Source: an uncultured Schlesneria sp.
Lineage (GTDB): Bacteria > Planctomycetota > Planctomycetia > Planctomycetales > Planctomycetaceae
Length of the DNA: 64,000 nucleotides
Assembly (NCBI GenBank): GCA_903834925.1
Contig: CAILLA010000091.1
Location: 53,412-117,411 of the forward strand
Direction: 5' to 3'
Shown here in pieces: positions 24,931 through 34,402 of the stretch. Position 1 is the first letter of the stretch; the number at the start of each line of letters is the position of its first letter. The notes beneath the pieces were generated by a model. That model saw only the letters and a list, made by a program, of their open reading frames with translations. It did not search any database and was not told the origin of the DNA. The translations under genes were made by a program, and so were the position numbers.

Positions 24931-25641
24931 TTGAAGATCCGAAGTCGCTGGTTGACGAAAGTTGCTGCGTTCTGCGCAGTGGCCATCTGTCGTCTGCTGT
25001 TTTGGACTTGCCGTAAGAAATTCGTGGGCAAGACGCTCGAACATGGCATGAATCCAAGCGTCGACGACGAGTACTTTGTGCTTTGCGTCTGGCACGATGC
25101 ATTGCTGTTGCCGACGTTTGCCGCGCCACGCTGGCTTCGACAACGTTGCTGCTGCCTTGTCAGCCAGCACCAGGATGGGTCTTACCTCGCGGACGCGATG
25201 GCCTGGATGGATTACACCACGGTCCGGGGTTCAACCAAACGAGGCGGTGTCGAAGCTCTTCGGCAATTGGTCAACGATACGGCTGGCAAACATATTATTG
25301 TGACTCCTGACGGCCCGCGCGGACCAAGGCGAACGTTGAAACATGGTGCCGCATTCATCGCCGCTCAAACCGGACGCCGACTGCTTCCAGGAGCTTTCGT
25401 CGTAAATCGTGGATGGCGAATCCCGGGAAGCTGGACGGATCTGCTGGTCCCCATGCCGTTCACGACTGTCTACATTATGACGGGGGAACCGATCTCGATC
25501 CCCGAAGGGATTTCACGAGCGGAACTTGGCAGTTACGTCCAGGCGGCACAACAGGCGATGGATGTTCTAAACGCCGAGGCGGATCGAATGGTGAATGCTC
25601 AACAGCCCCCTGTAACGACCAGACATGCGAAAGCAGCCTGA
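24931..25641 (+). CDS. DUF374 lysophospholipid acyltransferase-like protein
   Basis: 236 aa with a TTG start; an in-frame stop lies directly upstream (24925-24927), and GGAG precedes the TTG by nine bases. The N-terminus is hydrophobic. The glycerol-phosphate acyltransferase pattern is adapted as in DUF374: 'VLCVWHDALLLP' (catalytic His-Asp replaced by WHD context), 'VRGSTKRGGVEAL' and 'IIVTPDGPRGPRRTLKHGA'. DUF374 members act at the inner membrane on lipid A or phospholipids, often near lipopolysaccharide genes. The dus-like gene follows 82 bases downstream on the same strand. Confidence 0.82.
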   Translation: MKIRSRWLTKVAAFCAVAICRLLFWTCRKKFVGKTLEHGMNPSVDDEYFVLCVWHDALLLPTFAAPRWLRQRCCCLVSQHQDGSYLADAMAWMDYTTVRGSTKRGGVEALRQLVNDTAGKHIIVTPDGPRGPRRTLKHGAAFIAAQTGRRLLPGAFVVNRGWRIPGSWTDLLVPMPFTTVYIMTGEPISIPEGISRAELGSYVQAAQQAMDVLNAEADRMVNAQQPPVTTRHAKAA

Positions 25642-25723
25642 GACTGTTATCATGCGAGGTTGATGTTCAATTTCGTGTTGGTATGGTGGACCTCCCAACA
25701 GACTTGATGGAGGTTTCTCGCCG

Positions 25724-26716
25724 ATGCGTATTGGTCATGTTTCTGTCGCTCATCCGATCACGCTCGCTCCGATGGAAGAGCACACCAATCCCCCTTTTCG
25801 ACTGCTGATGAAGCAGCACGGGGCCAGTCTTGTCTGCGGCGAGCGGATCGATGCCTGCGATGTGGCAAAGCGAGATCGACGGGCAATGCGGTTGTTGTCG
25901 ACGAATCCCGGCGAACGTCCTGCTGTTGGACAAATCAGTGGACGTGATCCCCACGAAATGGCCGATGCCGCCAAGATTGTCGAGGCCGAAGGTTTTTCGA
26001 TCGTCGACCTGAATTTCGAATGTCCAATCAGGCGGTTGATTGGTCGGGGCGAAGGTGGTGCATTGATGGCAGACCCTGCGGCGATTGCGGAGATTGTGGC
26101 CGCGGTCGTCAAAGCGGTCTCGATTCCCGTCACGCTGAAAATTCGTTCGGGGCCGGATGCTGAGCACGAAACGGCACCGGAAATTGCTCGACTGGCAGAA
26201 CAAGCTGGGGCTGCTGCTGTCGACGTGCATGCACGTAGCGTCGCGCAGTCGTATGTCGGCGGCCCGGACTGGTCAGTCGTTTCACGAGTGAAACAGGCGG
26301 TCTCAATTCCGGTCTTGGGAAGCGGCGGAATTCGCGAGGCGGTCGATGCCGTTCGATTCTTGAAAGAGACCAGTGCGGACGGCGTGGCAATCGGTCGTGG
26401 TTGTCTGGGCAACCCTTGGATCTTTCAACAGGCAAGATCCCTTGTGCTGGGAGGTGCCGCAATCGCACCACCTTCTCCAACTGAGCGTGCCCGGGTACTT
26501 CTGACGCTTGTCGAAGGTGAGTTCGACTACTACGGAAACCATCTTGCTCTGAAACGGCTACCTCGAACCAGTTGCTACTTTGCCAAGTTCCTGACAGACT
26601 TCGCGGGGTTTCGAACTGCCGTGCAACAGGTGAAAAACTTTGCGGACTTTCGCCGACTTGTCCGAGACCACTTTAATTCGGCCAGCCAGCAGCCGGTGGT
26701 TGATTTCACCAAATGA
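25724..26716 (+). CDS. dus: tRNA dihydrouridine synthase
   Basis: A 330-aa FMN-dependent enzyme that reduces uridine in tRNA loops. The TIM-barrel motifs are present: 'ITLAPMEEHTNPPFRLL', 'VDLNFECPIRRLIGRGEGGALM' with the catalytic Cys100, 'VTLKIRSG', 'VDVHARSVAQSYVGG' and the phosphate-binding 'VLGSGGI' plus 'GVAIGRGCLGNPWIF'. Length is standard. The Met in the first motif is followed by Glu rather than the usual Ala-Gly, a minor variation. GGAGG lies about ten bases upstream of the ATG. It ends beside the R3 inverted repeat. Confidence 0.95.
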   Translation: MRIGHVSVAHPITLAPMEEHTNPPFRLLMKQHGASLVCGERIDACDVAKRDRRAMRLLSTNPGERPAVGQISGRDPHEMADAAKIVEAEGFSIVDLNFECPIRRLIGRGEGGALMADPAAIAEIVAAVVKAVSIPVTLKIRSGPDAEHETAPEIARLAEQAGAAAVDVHARSVAQSYVGGPDWSVVSRVKQAVSIPVLGSGGIREAVDAVRFLKETSADGVAIGRGCLGNPWIFQQARSLVLGGAAIAPPSPTERARVLLTLVEGEFDYYGNHLALKRLPRTSCYFAKFLTDFAGFRTAVQQVKNFADFRRLVRDHFNSASQQPVVDFTK

Positions 26717-26740
26717 TTTCGGATGGTTGATGAAGAGGGC

Positions 26741-26882
26741 GTAGGGTGGGACAAGTCTTCGCGGTCCCACCATTTTGCTCGTTGTTTTGGCGGGACTTCC
26801 TCCTTGTTTTGGTGGGACTGCGAAGACTTGTCCCACCCTACTACCTGCTTGTCCCACCCTATCTGCTTGTCGCACCCTATCT
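26741..26882. repeat. Repeat R3: 32-base inverted repeat with tandem tail
   Basis: GTAGGGTGGGACAAGTCTTC... (26741-26772) and its inverse (26810-26841) match at 31 of 32 bases around a 37-base centre. The right end continues as degenerate tandem units of 'CTGCTTGTCCCACCCTAT' (26842 to about 26882). It lies exactly between the convergent dus and rpe genes and can fold into a long hairpin. Confidence 0.85.
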
Positions 26883-26887
26883 GCTAC

Positions 26888-27568
26888 CTAACTAACCTTC
26901 GTTGCTAACCGCGTGAGATTTTCGATCGCGATTCGATAATCTGTTTCATCAAAAATGGAACTTCCTGCCACAAAAACCTGGCAACCAGCCTCGGCGGCTG
27001 ATGCAATTGTTGATGCCCCTATGCCTCCATCGATCGACAACAACGTTTTGGGAGCCACCAAAGACTTCAGTGATCGAACCTTTTCCAACACCTCCGGCAT
27101 AAACTTTTGCCCGCCAAAACCTGGCTCGACACTCATCACAAGGACCAGATCGCATTCGGCGAGAAAGGGTTCGATTCGTGCGACTGCCGTACCGGGATTG
27201 ATCGCTAACCCCGCTTGTCGTCCTGCTGCCCGAATTCGTTTTAGTAAAGTGGTCGGGTCAGGTACGGCTTCGATGTGAATTGTAATCGCATCGCAACCCG
27301 CCTTGATGTAGTCATCCAGATATTTTGCCGGATCGCTGATCATCAAATGAGCGTCGAAAAACGCCTTCGTCCGAGACCGGACACTGTGGATCACCATCGC
27401 ACCGTAAGAAAGATTCGGCACGAAGTGGCCGTCCATTACGTCCCAATGTAACCAATTCGATCCAGCACCAATCAGCCGATCGATCTCGCGGTTCAAATCT
27501 CCAAAATCACACTTAAGCATCGACGGTGCGATGATGGGAGGCTGATGTAATTCGGTTGAAATGGTCAT
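26888..27568 (-). CDS. rpe: Ribulose-phosphate 3-epimerase
   Basis: A 226-aa TIM-barrel enzyme converting ribulose 5-phosphate to xylulose 5-phosphate in the pentose phosphate pathway. Family motifs in order: 'IIAPSMLKCDFGDL', 'LHWDVMDGHFVPNLSYG' with metal and catalytic Asp, 'DAHLMISDPAKYL', 'VMSVEPGFGGQKFMP' and 'LSIDGGIGASTI' followed by 'VFVAGSSIFD'. Length is standard and the protein is cytoplasmic. It stands on its own, convergent with dus. Confidence 0.96.
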   Translation of the reverse strand: MTISTELHQPPIIAPSMLKCDFGDLNREIDRLIGAGSNWLHWDVMDGHFVPNLSYGAMVIHSVRSRTKAFFDAHLMISDPAKYLDDYIKAGCDAITIHIEAVPDPTTLLKRIRAAGRQAGLAINPGTAVARIEPFLAECDLVLVMSVEPGFGGQKFMPEVLEKVRSLKSLVAPKTLLSIDGGIGASTIASAAEAGCQVFVAGSSIFDETDYRIAIENLTRLATKVS

Positions 27569-27666
27569 TTTGATCTCGCGTCCTTTGGGCCCGAAACCGG
27601 GATTTGGGGAAGCTTCTTTGGTGTCTTAAACTTTGGATTCGGATATAGATTAACTGCGAGAGACAA

Positions 27667-28578
27667 TTAGTTGGAGTGATCACAGGTTAGCCGAAAGATC
27701 GTCACTTCTGGCCGAACATTGAAGCGAACCCGCATATTATGCCCAAGCGCGCGGTTTACATAGAGTCGACGCCCGTCTGAGAGCGGAATCTCGCCGGCGG
27801 CGTATCGTTTGTTGTGAATTGGAAGTATCGGCGGCTTGAGAAACGGTGGTTTGCACTGCCCGCCGTGAGTATGTCCCGACAAAATCCATCCTCGATAACC
27901 TGACCATACCGGCAAATCGACGACATCGGGATTATGGCAGAGAACCAGCGTTGGTAGCGACAGGTCGATATTCCCGAGGACTTTCGCGCCACCAAAATTC
28001 GGTCCCCAGAAGTCGTCGAAACCGACGATTTGAAGTCCATCGATGTTTCGCATTCCGTTACGAACAATATCCAAACCGGCGTTCTCGGCAATTCCTGTCA
28101 CGACATCTGCCGCTTGCGTGTCGTTCCAATGGATACCGTAATCGTGATTGCCAAGAATCCCGATCGTCGCCAGCTTGCCGCGTGGAAAATGGCTGAGAAC
28201 TGATTCCATCTGGTCAATCGGCAGCGATTGATCTCTTCTCAATGTTAAAAAGTCGCCTGTAAACACGACAATATCTGGAGCCCATTTGGCAACTCGCTGG
28301 AACCAGTCGATGAGAAATGAATCGTCGACGTCGTCGCCAATATGAATGTCGCTGATCTGAACGAGAGTTCGCCCCTCCAACGGAACGGGAAGGTTTCTAA
28401 TCGGCATTGACCGTTCGACCACTTCTACCCATCGCGGCTCGATTCGCCATGTGTAAAGGCCGATCCCAACCGACCCGAGCGAGACACTCCCGGCAACTCG
28501 CTTGATCCACTTTCGTCGCGTGAACAACGCGCGATGATCCCTTGCGGTTTCCGACACGTTTCGAGGAGTTTGATCCAT
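27667..28578 (-). CDS. Membrane-anchored or exported metallophosphoesterase
   Basis: 303 aa. A Tat-like RRKWIK motif followed by a hydrophobic stretch (residues about 21-43) suggests export or anchoring. The calcineurin-like phosphoesterase motifs are complete: 'VQISDIHIGDD' (Asp77, His79), 'VVFTGDFLT' (Asp109), 'GILGNHDYG' (Asn144, His145), and a late 'LSGHTHGGQ'. This arrangement is that of YkuE/YaeI-like proteins, which act on phosphodiesters or lipids at the membrane. It lies between rpe and nadE on the same strand, with gaps of about 60 and 100 bases. Confidence 0.9.
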   Translation of the reverse strand: MDQTPRNVSETARDHRALFTRRKWIKRVAGSVSLGSVGIGLYTWRIEPRWVEVVERSMPIRNLPVPLEGRTLVQISDIHIGDDVDDSFLIDWFQRVAKWAPDIVVFTGDFLTLRRDQSLPIDQMESVLSHFPRGKLATIGILGNHDYGIHWNDTQAADVVTGIAENAGLDIVRNGMRNIDGLQIVGFDDFWGPNFGGAKVLGNIDLSLPTLVLCHNPDVVDLPVWSGYRGWILSGHTHGGQCKPPFLKPPILPIHNKRYAAGEIPLSDGRRLYVNRALGHNMRVRFNVRPEVTIFRLTCDHSN

Positions 28579-28639
28579 ATTAACTCGACTTTATCGGAAC
28601 TTCAGAACCCTTACGGACTCAATCCTTAAGGTCGCAAAC

Positions 28640-30301
28640 CTACTCAATCTCAAACCGTGCCACGATCGGCATCCGCCGTCCGCTGCCGAATGCACGCGCC
28701 GAAAGCTTGATGCCTGGTGGCATCTGCCGTCGCTTGTATTCATTGCGATCGAGCCGTGTCGCAACCCAGCGGACTGTTTCGAGCGGAAATGATTGGCTGA
28801 GTGTTGCAATCGACTCTTCTCGCTCGATCAAACCTTCAAGAATTCCATCCAAAACCGGGTAAGGAGGCAACGTATCCTGGTCAAACTGGTTCGGTGCAAG
28901 TTCCGCACTGGGGGCTTTGACAAGGACATTATGAGGGATCACTTCACGGCATTCGCGGACTTCGTTGATGTAATGGCAAATGGCATAGACATCTCTTTTG
29001 TACAGATCGGCCAATACCGCGAACCCACCGGCCATGTCTCCGTACAACGTGCAGTAACCCATCGCGAGTTCGCTCTTGTTACCCGTTGCCAGTGGGATCC
29101 ACCCGTGCTGATTGCTTCGAATCATCACGATCGCGCCACGAATTCGGGCTTGAAGATTTTGATCGGCCAACCCGGCTCGTGAAATCGCCAGGTCAGAACC
29201 AATAATCGGAAGCGATTCGTAGGCTTTGTGTACGGCGTCAATGGGAACAATTTGAGCATCAATTCCGAGCCGAGTCGCCAGGGCTTCTGCATCTTCGACA
29301 CTATGCCCCGTGCTGTATCGACTTGGCATCATAATTCCATGGACGTTCTCCGCCCCACAGGCTTCGGCGGCGATATAGGCCGCCAAAGTGCTGTCAACGC
29401 CGCCAGACAAACCGAGCACACAACCTTTGAAACCCGACTTGGACATATAGTCTTTCAGCCCCAGGATCAGTGCGTCGAGTAACTGAGCGGGGACCGGATC
29501 GGGTTCGGCTTCGGGGAGTGGTATAAGCTGCTTAAGATCGACGACTTCCAGATCCGATTGAAAACTCTTGAGTTGCGATACTTTTTGGCCGGCGGAATCG
29601 AGAACGATACTGTGTCCATCAAACACCAGATCGTCGTTGCCACCGACTTCATTGACGAAGACAAACGGAACTTTGTACCGGTTTGTGTGCCTTCGCAGAA
29701 TACTTTCGCGTCGGGCCGGCTTATTCGCCGCGAACGGACTCGCCGATACGTTAATTAAAACGTCGACGCCAGCCGCTGCGAGATCTGCCACGGGATCTGG
29801 AAAATGAATGGGGTCTGTGTGATGGAAGGTGTCTGGCTCGCCCCACCATGCGTCTTCGCAGATGTGCAATCCAATTCGCATTCCATGAAATTGAATGGGA
29901 GCGATTCGGTCAGCGGGTCGAAAATAACGTCGCTCGTCAAACACGTCGTAATTCGGAAGTAGCAATTTGTGAACTGTCGCCAACACCCGTCCATCCGCGA
30001 CCAGGCTTGCACCGTTGGCAATCCGATTTGAAGGGACATTCCAATGTGTCGGATGCCCGACGATCAGTCCTACACCAGCGGGAATCGACTTGGAGAGCTG
30101 AACGATGGCTCGATCACAAGCGGCAACAAAACCTTCCCGCAACAGCAGATCTTTGGGGGGATAGCCACAAACGACGAGTTCAGAACAGACAATTAAGTCT
30201 GCTCCCAATGAAACCGCCTGTTCTGTCGCTTTAAGAATCAGAAGGCAGTTACCAGAAATATCGCCCACGATGGGATTTAACTGAGCGAGAGCGATTTTCA
30301 T
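28640..30301 (-). CDS. nadE: Glutamine-dependent NAD+ synthetase
   Basis: 553 aa from the ATG at 30301 (an upstream in-frame TTG is less likely). It makes NAD+ from deamido-NAD+ using glutamine. The N-terminal nitrilase-type glutaminase has its triad: Glu41 in [11 protein letters not shown], Lys112 in HKLLLPNY and Cys148 in HICEDAWW. The C-terminal synthetase has the ATP pyrophosphatase loop '[11 protein letters not shown]' near residue 295 and '[19 protein letters not shown]'. This fused form, also known from Mycobacterium, makes a separate amidotransferase unnecessary. The length is typical of the shorter fused class. Confidence 0.95.
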   Translation of the reverse strand: MKIALAQLNPIVGDISGNCLLILKATEQAVSLGADLIVCSELVVCGYPPKDLLLREGFVAACDRAIVQLSKSIPAGVGLIVGHPTHWNVPSNRIANGASLVADGRVLATVHKLLLPNYDVFDERRYFRPADRIAPIQFHGMRIGLHICEDAWWGEPDTFHHTDPIHFPDPVADLAAAGVDVLINVSASPFAANKPARRESILRRHTNRYKVPFVFVNEVGGNDDLVFDGHSIVLDSAGQKVSQLKSFQSDLEVVDLKQLIPLPEAEPDPVPAQLLDALILGLKDYMSKSGFKGCVLGLSGGVDSTLAAYIAAEACGAENVHGIMMPSRYSTGHSVEDAEALATRLGIDAQIVPIDAVHKAYESLPIIGSDLAISRAGLADQNLQARIRGAIVMIRSNQHGWIPLATGNKSELAMGYCTLYGDMAGGFAVLADLYKRDVYAICHYINEVRECREVIPHNVLVKAPSAELAPNQFDQDTLPPYPVLDGILEGLIEREESIATLSQSFPLETVRWVATRLDRNEYKRRQMPPGIKLSARAFGSGRRMPIVARFEIE

Positions 30302-30797
30302 ATCGAACACTTTCAAAATTCGCGGCGACGTATGTCAGTCACGATCTGTTTGTTACTGAATTGCCGATCCCAAGTCGAGGGTCGGCCTCGACTTTCAATG
30401 TCGTTGCCAGCATCTTGATCTCGCTGCGAGGATCGCACAGATCGCTTTTTCGGTAAACGACTCATTCACCACACTCCAAAACCCAAATGCGAATCAACTC
30501 TCGTTAAGCAGTTATTTATTTGACTGGCGAGTCGGCTTAAAGGTTCAGTAAAAAGGCGGCACAACGTCCAGGCAATTACAAAACTGGCATATATGCACAC
30601 AAAACAGGCACGCAGTTATTTCGGATGTCTCAAGGTTTCGATTTTCGAAGTACGGAAACTGGTGTGCCAGAATGATTTCCAGCGACCTCACGACGATGCT
30701 GATTTGACACTAGGAATACGATTTGCTAAACGAATATGCCTGATCCCGAACAACTTATGTCGCGGACTGCTTAAGAACGAAGGACGAGGAGAAATTG
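30302..30797. other. Upstream region of glnII, no element identified
   Basis: About 500 bases with no coding signal. Divergent promoters for nadE and the glutamine synthetase gene must lie here. I looked for a sigma-54 site because GlnII genes are often nitrogen-regulated, but the one TGGCAT...TGCA match (about 30584-30596) has the wrong spacing. Confidence 0.4.
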
Positions 30798-31820
30798 ATG
30801 GCAAAGTTTAAGTTGGAATACATTTGGCTCGACGGCTACACGCCAGTTCCCAACATCCGAGGGAAAACCCTCATCAAAGAATTTGACAAAGAGCCAACGC
30901 TGGAGCAGCTTCCTAATTGGGGTTTTGACGGAAGTTCCACGAAACAAGCCGAAGGTCACTCTTCGGATTGCGTGCTTAAACCGGTTGCCAGCTTTCATGA
31001 CGCATCCCGCACAAACGGCGTAATCGTCCTTTGCGAAGTCCTCCTTGCCGACCTCACGCCTCACCCAACCAACGGCCGGGCTACGATCCTGGACGACCCT
31101 GATACGTGGTTCGGATTCGAACAGGAATATTTCCTTTATAAAGACGGTCAGCCGCTCGGCTTTCCGGCTGAAGGTTTCCCCAAGGAAGGTCAGGGAAGAT
31201 ACTACTGTGGCGTTGGCTATAGCCAAATGGGCGATATCGCACGTGAAATCGTCGAAGAACATCTCGATCTTTGCCACGCTGCCGGTATCAATCACGAAGG
31301 GATTAACGCCGAAGTCGCCAAAGGCCAGTGGGAATTCCAAGTCTTCGGCAAAGGCTCAAAACGAGCCGCTGACGAGATGTGGGTTGCCCGATACATTCTC
31401 GCTCGTCTTTGCGAAAAATATGGCGTCGACGTCAACTTCCACTGCAAGCCGCTCGGTCAGACCGACTGGAACGGTTCGGGGATGCACACCAACTTCTCGA
31501 CGAAATATCTTCGCGAAGTCGGCGGAAAGGTATATTTCGAAGCACTGATGGCTGCGTTTGATAAGAACAAAGCTGACCACATTGCCGTCTATGGCCCAGA
31601 CAATCACCTGCGTCTGACCGGCCTTCACGAAACTCAGTCGATTCATAAATTCAGCTGGGGTGTTGCTGATCGCGGCGCTTCAATCCGCGTCCCGAACTCA
31701 TTCCCGAAGAATGACTGGAAAGGTTACCTGGAAGACCGCCGACCCAACTCGCAAGGCGACCCGTACCAGATCGCCAGCCGAATCCTTGAGACCATCGCGA
31801 GCGTACCGCTCCCGAAATAA
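30798..31820 (+). CDS. glnII: Glutamine synthetase type II (GlnII)
   Basis: 340 aa, far shorter than bacterial GSI (about 470) and matching eukaryote-like GSII. It opens with 'KLEYIWLDGYTPVPNIRGKT', contains 'LPNWGFDGSSTKQAEGHSSD', the active-site 'WFGFEQEYFL', 'INAEVAKGQWEFQVF', and ends with 'GASIRVPNSFPKNDWKGYLEDRRP' and 'ASRILETI'. These are the motifs of Rhizobium GlnII. It forms glutamine from glutamate and ammonia in the cytoplasm. No adenylylation loop is expected for this class, so control is probably transcriptional. The ATG at 30798 is preceded by AGGAG. A strong terminator follows the stop. Confidence 0.95.
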   Translation: MAKFKLEYIWLDGYTPVPNIRGKTLIKEFDKEPTLEQLPNWGFDGSSTKQAEGHSSDCVLKPVASFHDASRTNGVIVLCEVLLADLTPHPTNGRATILDDPDTWFGFEQEYFLYKDGQPLGFPAEGFPKEGQGRYYCGVGYSQMGDIAREIVEEHLDLCHAAGINHEGINAEVAKGQWEFQVFGKGSKRAADEMWVARYILARLCEKYGVDVNFHCKPLGQTDWNGSGMHTNFSTKYLREVGGKVYFEALMAAFDKNKADHIAVYGPDNHLRLTGLHETQSIHKFSWGVADRGASIRVPNSFPKNDWKGYLEDRRPNSQGDPYQIASRILETIASVPLPK

Positions 31821-31882
31821 ATCGGATTTGTGCCTAGTCATCGCGACGCATGAGCATTGCGATGACAGACGTTGAATTTTAC

Positions 31883-31918
31883 ACATCGCCGCCCTTTACC
31901 GGGCGGCGATGTTTTTTT
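31883..31918 (+). terminator. Rho-independent terminator of glnII
   Basis: A perfect 12-bp stem (ACATCGCCGCCC / GGGCGGCGATGT) with a six-base loop, followed by TTTTTT. It lies 63 bases after the glnII stop. Confidence 0.9.
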
Positions 31919-32031
31919 GCGGCGAGAAGATTCTTGAATGAGAGAGAAAAGCTGGCATGATGAAACGACCTGACGGTGAAATATTTTGATTGCTGGCAAC
32001 GACGTGATTTTGAAAACAATCCTTTGAAAGG

Positions 32032-32129
32032 GTGCCACGGTTTTACCGTCTTCGGTTTAACCGTGCTCTTCGCACAAGCTTTCCAACCATGAAGACACGG
32101 CCTTGTCGAAGACTCCAAAACCGTGGCAC
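32032..32129. repeat. Repeat family R1, copy e
   Basis: Begins GTGCCACGGTTTTACCGTC and ends CAAAACCGTGGCAC; nearly identical to copy b, with similarity extending about 75 bases further to the left. It lies between convergent glnII and the amidotransferase gene. Confidence 0.85.
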
Positions 32130-32176
32130 GCCGAGTTTCGATTGATGTCGCGCCCGTGGAACTCGGAGCGGATGAC

Positions 32177-32908
32177 TCACGCCATGCGGCGTTGGACCGC
32201 CGACCCGAATGCTTTCCAGATGCGTAAATTCCCGGCAGGTTCTTCCGGCATCCGTTCAGGATGAAACTGAAGCCCGACGATGAAATCGCTTTTCGGATCG
32301 TAGTAACCTTCAATTAACCCGTCGTCCGCCCGAGCCATCGGGGTGAACCGGGGTGCCAATTCCCGCACTCCCTGATGATGGTAGCTATTCACAGGCAATT
32401 CGGTTCGACCGTACCACTTGTGTAGCGGGGTATCGGGAATGATCTCAACGCCATGACGATAGATATCGTAATGATCGTTATCGATGTGCTTTAGCTGGGA
32501 TTTCTTTTCCTTCTGCACGTCACCGAACAGGGTCCCTCCGCAAACGACATTCAGTAATTGCGAACCGCGACAAATCCCGAAGATCGGAAGTTTCTTTCGA
32601 AGCGCGGTACGGATAAGCCGGATCTCGATTTCATCCTTCAGAGGATGGATTTGCTCGACGTACCGATGATTGGCAGCGGTCGCCTCGTAATGGATTGGCT
32701 CGACATCCTCCCCTTCGACAATCAACAGCCCGCTCATATTGGCCATGTAATTTGGCAGACACGCGAGCGTCCCTTCGACGACCGGAACCATCACTGGCAG
32801 AAGCTTCAATTGAATCAAGAGCCTAAGATGCGCTTCGGAGACATAATCAATGTACTTTTCTTTGCGGAGAGTCCTGCGAGTCACCACAACGACTGAAGGG
32901 CGATTCAT
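32177..32908 (-). CDS. Class I glutamine amidotransferase, peptidase C26 (PuuD-like)
   Basis: A 243-aa protein with the class I triad: Cys113 in 'FGICRGSQLLNV', and His and Glu in 'VGLQFHPERMPEE' near residue 217. The 'GLLIVEGEDVEP' segment is where gamma-glutamyl-GABA hydrolases read 'GGxD', and 'NSYHHQGVRELAP' is characteristic of the PuuD/C26 group. It hydrolyses a gamma-glutamyl bond or supplies ammonia. Its ATG overlaps the stop of the upstream aminotransferase gene (ATGA), so the two proteins are probably made in fixed ratio and work in one pathway. Confidence 0.88.
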   Translation of the reverse strand: MNRPSVVVVTRRTLRKEKYIDYVSEAHLRLLIQLKLLPVMVPVVEGTLACLPNYMANMSGLLIVEGEDVEPIHYEATAANHRYVEQIHPLKDEIEIRLIRTALRKKLPIFGICRGSQLLNVVCGGTLFGDVQKEKKSQLKHIDNDHYDIYRHGVEIIPDTPLHKWYGRTELPVNSYHHQGVRELAPRFTPMARADDGLIEGYYDPKSDFIVGLQFHPERMPEEPAGNLRIWKAFGSAVQRRMA

Positions 32909-34032
32909 CCGAGCAACTCCTTCAGGGCTTCGACCAGTTGGCTATCCTTTTCATACCCTTGCGATGCGACTCGGATATGATATTTATCCATGCCGATCTT
33001 ATTTGAACAATCCCGGACGTACATTCGATGTTCTTTCAAGAGACGCGTCTGAAGTTCAAGAGCCGTCATACCACCGTTGACCTTGAACAGGATAAAATTC
33101 GCACCGGTCGGGTAAACGGAGATCCCCTTGATCTCGATCAGACGATCGTAAAGCCAGCGAACGTCATTAATCAGTCGCTTCCGACCTTCGTGGTAAGCCG
33201 CGTCGGTCGATGCCAGCAATGACAGGAAATACTGAGCAAAGGAATTGACGTTCCAAGTCGGGATAAACCGCCGCATGCGGTTAAGCACATAAAGGTTTTC
33301 GCTGTAGCAATAACCGAGTCGCAGGCCGGGCACACCACAATGTTTGCTCATGCTGCGGACCAGCAACAGGTTGGAAAAATGTTTCGCCACGGGAAGCAGA
33401 CTTGGAACCGCCTCGTCGGCAAAGTCGATGAATGACTCATCCACAACGATCAGTTCCATGTCTTTGGCTCGCTTGAGAAATTCAAACATGGAATCCAGCG
33501 AATGGAGCTGACCAGTGGGATTTCCGGGATTGATGATCAGTAGCGACGTGAGTCCGCGTGACCTCACCCAAGCAATATAATCGTCCAGATCCAGTCGGTA
33601 ATTGTCTTCTGGTTTTAAAAAATAGAGCTCGGCATCACGCTGCTGTCGGAGCTTTTCGATGTATTCGCCAAAGGTCGGTACCGGAACGGCGATTCGTTCG
33701 ATCAGTGTCGCGTTCATTGCGACGATCAGTTCGGTGGCTCCGTTGCCCACGATCAAGTTTTCGGGCTTCAATTGGAACAATTCCGCCAGATACTTTTGAC
33801 CGAGGATCGGGTTACTGGAAGGATAGGACTTCAGGAGATTGACGAAGTTCTCCTTCATCAAATCCAGCATTTCCGGCGTCGGATAATACGGATTGGAAAT
33901 GAAACAGAAATCAATGATCTCTTTTGATTTTTCATATCCCACCAGGTCGGTCAGTGACGGCGAATGGGATGTTTCATGAAAAAGATGCTTGCTCGAATCA
34001 AGCGTTGCAGCATCAGGTTTTGTGCCTTCCAC
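32905..34032 (-). CDS. PLP-dependent class I/II aminotransferase (HisC/CobD-like)
   Basis: About 375 aa. The GTG at 34032 fits an AAGGAG site seven bases upstream better than the GTG two codons earlier. Fold-type I features: 'NLIVGNGATELI' for phosphate binding, 'IINPGNPTGQL', 'LIVVDESFIDF' with the cofactor Asp, and the Schiff-base lysine in 'LVRSMSKHCGVPGLRLGY'. The closest named relatives are histidinol-phosphate aminotransferase and threonine-phosphate decarboxylase (CobD). No his or cob genes are nearby, so I infer a different small-molecule pathway shared with the overlapping amidotransferase gene. Confidence 0.88.
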   Translation of the reverse strand: MEGTKPDAATLDSSKHLFHETSHSPSLTDLVGYEKSKEIIDFCFISNPYYPTPEMLDLMKENFVNLLKSYPSSNPILGQKYLAELFQLKPENLIVGNGATELIVAMNATLIERIAVPVPTFGEYIEKLRQQRDAELYFLKPEDNYRLDLDDYIAWVRSRGLTSLLIINPGNPTGQLHSLDSMFEFLKRAKDMELIVVDESFIDFADEAVPSLLPVAKHFSNLLLVRSMSKHCGVPGLRLGYCYSENLYVLNRMRRFIPTWNVNSFAQYFLSLLASTDAAYHEGRKRLINDVRWLYDRLIEIKGISVYPTGANFILFKVNGGMTALELQTRLLKEHRMYVRDCSNKIGMDKYHIRVASQGYEKDSQLVEALKELLG

Positions 34033-34402
34033 GATCACTCCTTGGGAACATCGAAGGTAGAGGACATTAACTCGGCTCCGGCTTGGCGGATGGGCTCCCC
34101 TGCGTGGAAAGTCCGTTTCCGGACAGCTGTCGGTCCATTGTTGCTATTGTAAAGCGGCAAGCATGGAAACAATAGCCGACACGCGGAACGGCTGTTCAAC
34201 TCGCCTAGTTTTCAAACGAGTTCTCGACGTCACATCCAACTGGATTTCAAGGTGAACCACAGCCCATTCCGCAGTTGCCGGTGTGCCAGTTGTTGCCGCT
34301 CACGAAAGTCGTTGCTACAACTCAGCGAAACATCGACATTGAGTTTTTAGTTCCAGAAAAAACCGGGCCTAAGCCTGAACATCAACGAAACGAGAATTGG
34401 AA
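34033..34402. other. Divergent intergenic region, nothing identified
   Basis: About 370 bases between the aminotransferase and mrp genes. I see no clear promoter boxes, palindrome or leader structure. Confidence 0.4.

Noticed and set aside
25750..26412. 220-codon minus-strand frame over dus
   Set aside because: Ala/Ser-rich shadow of a conserved tRNA dihydrouridine synthase.
26741..26882. CRISPR-like array
   Set aside because: The units are one inverted pair and a degenerate short tandem tail without regular spacers; no cas genes are present.
30584..30596. Possible sigma-54 promoter before glnII (TGGCAT and TGCA)
   Set aside because: The GG-to-GC spacing is about three bases too short for a functional -24/-12 site.
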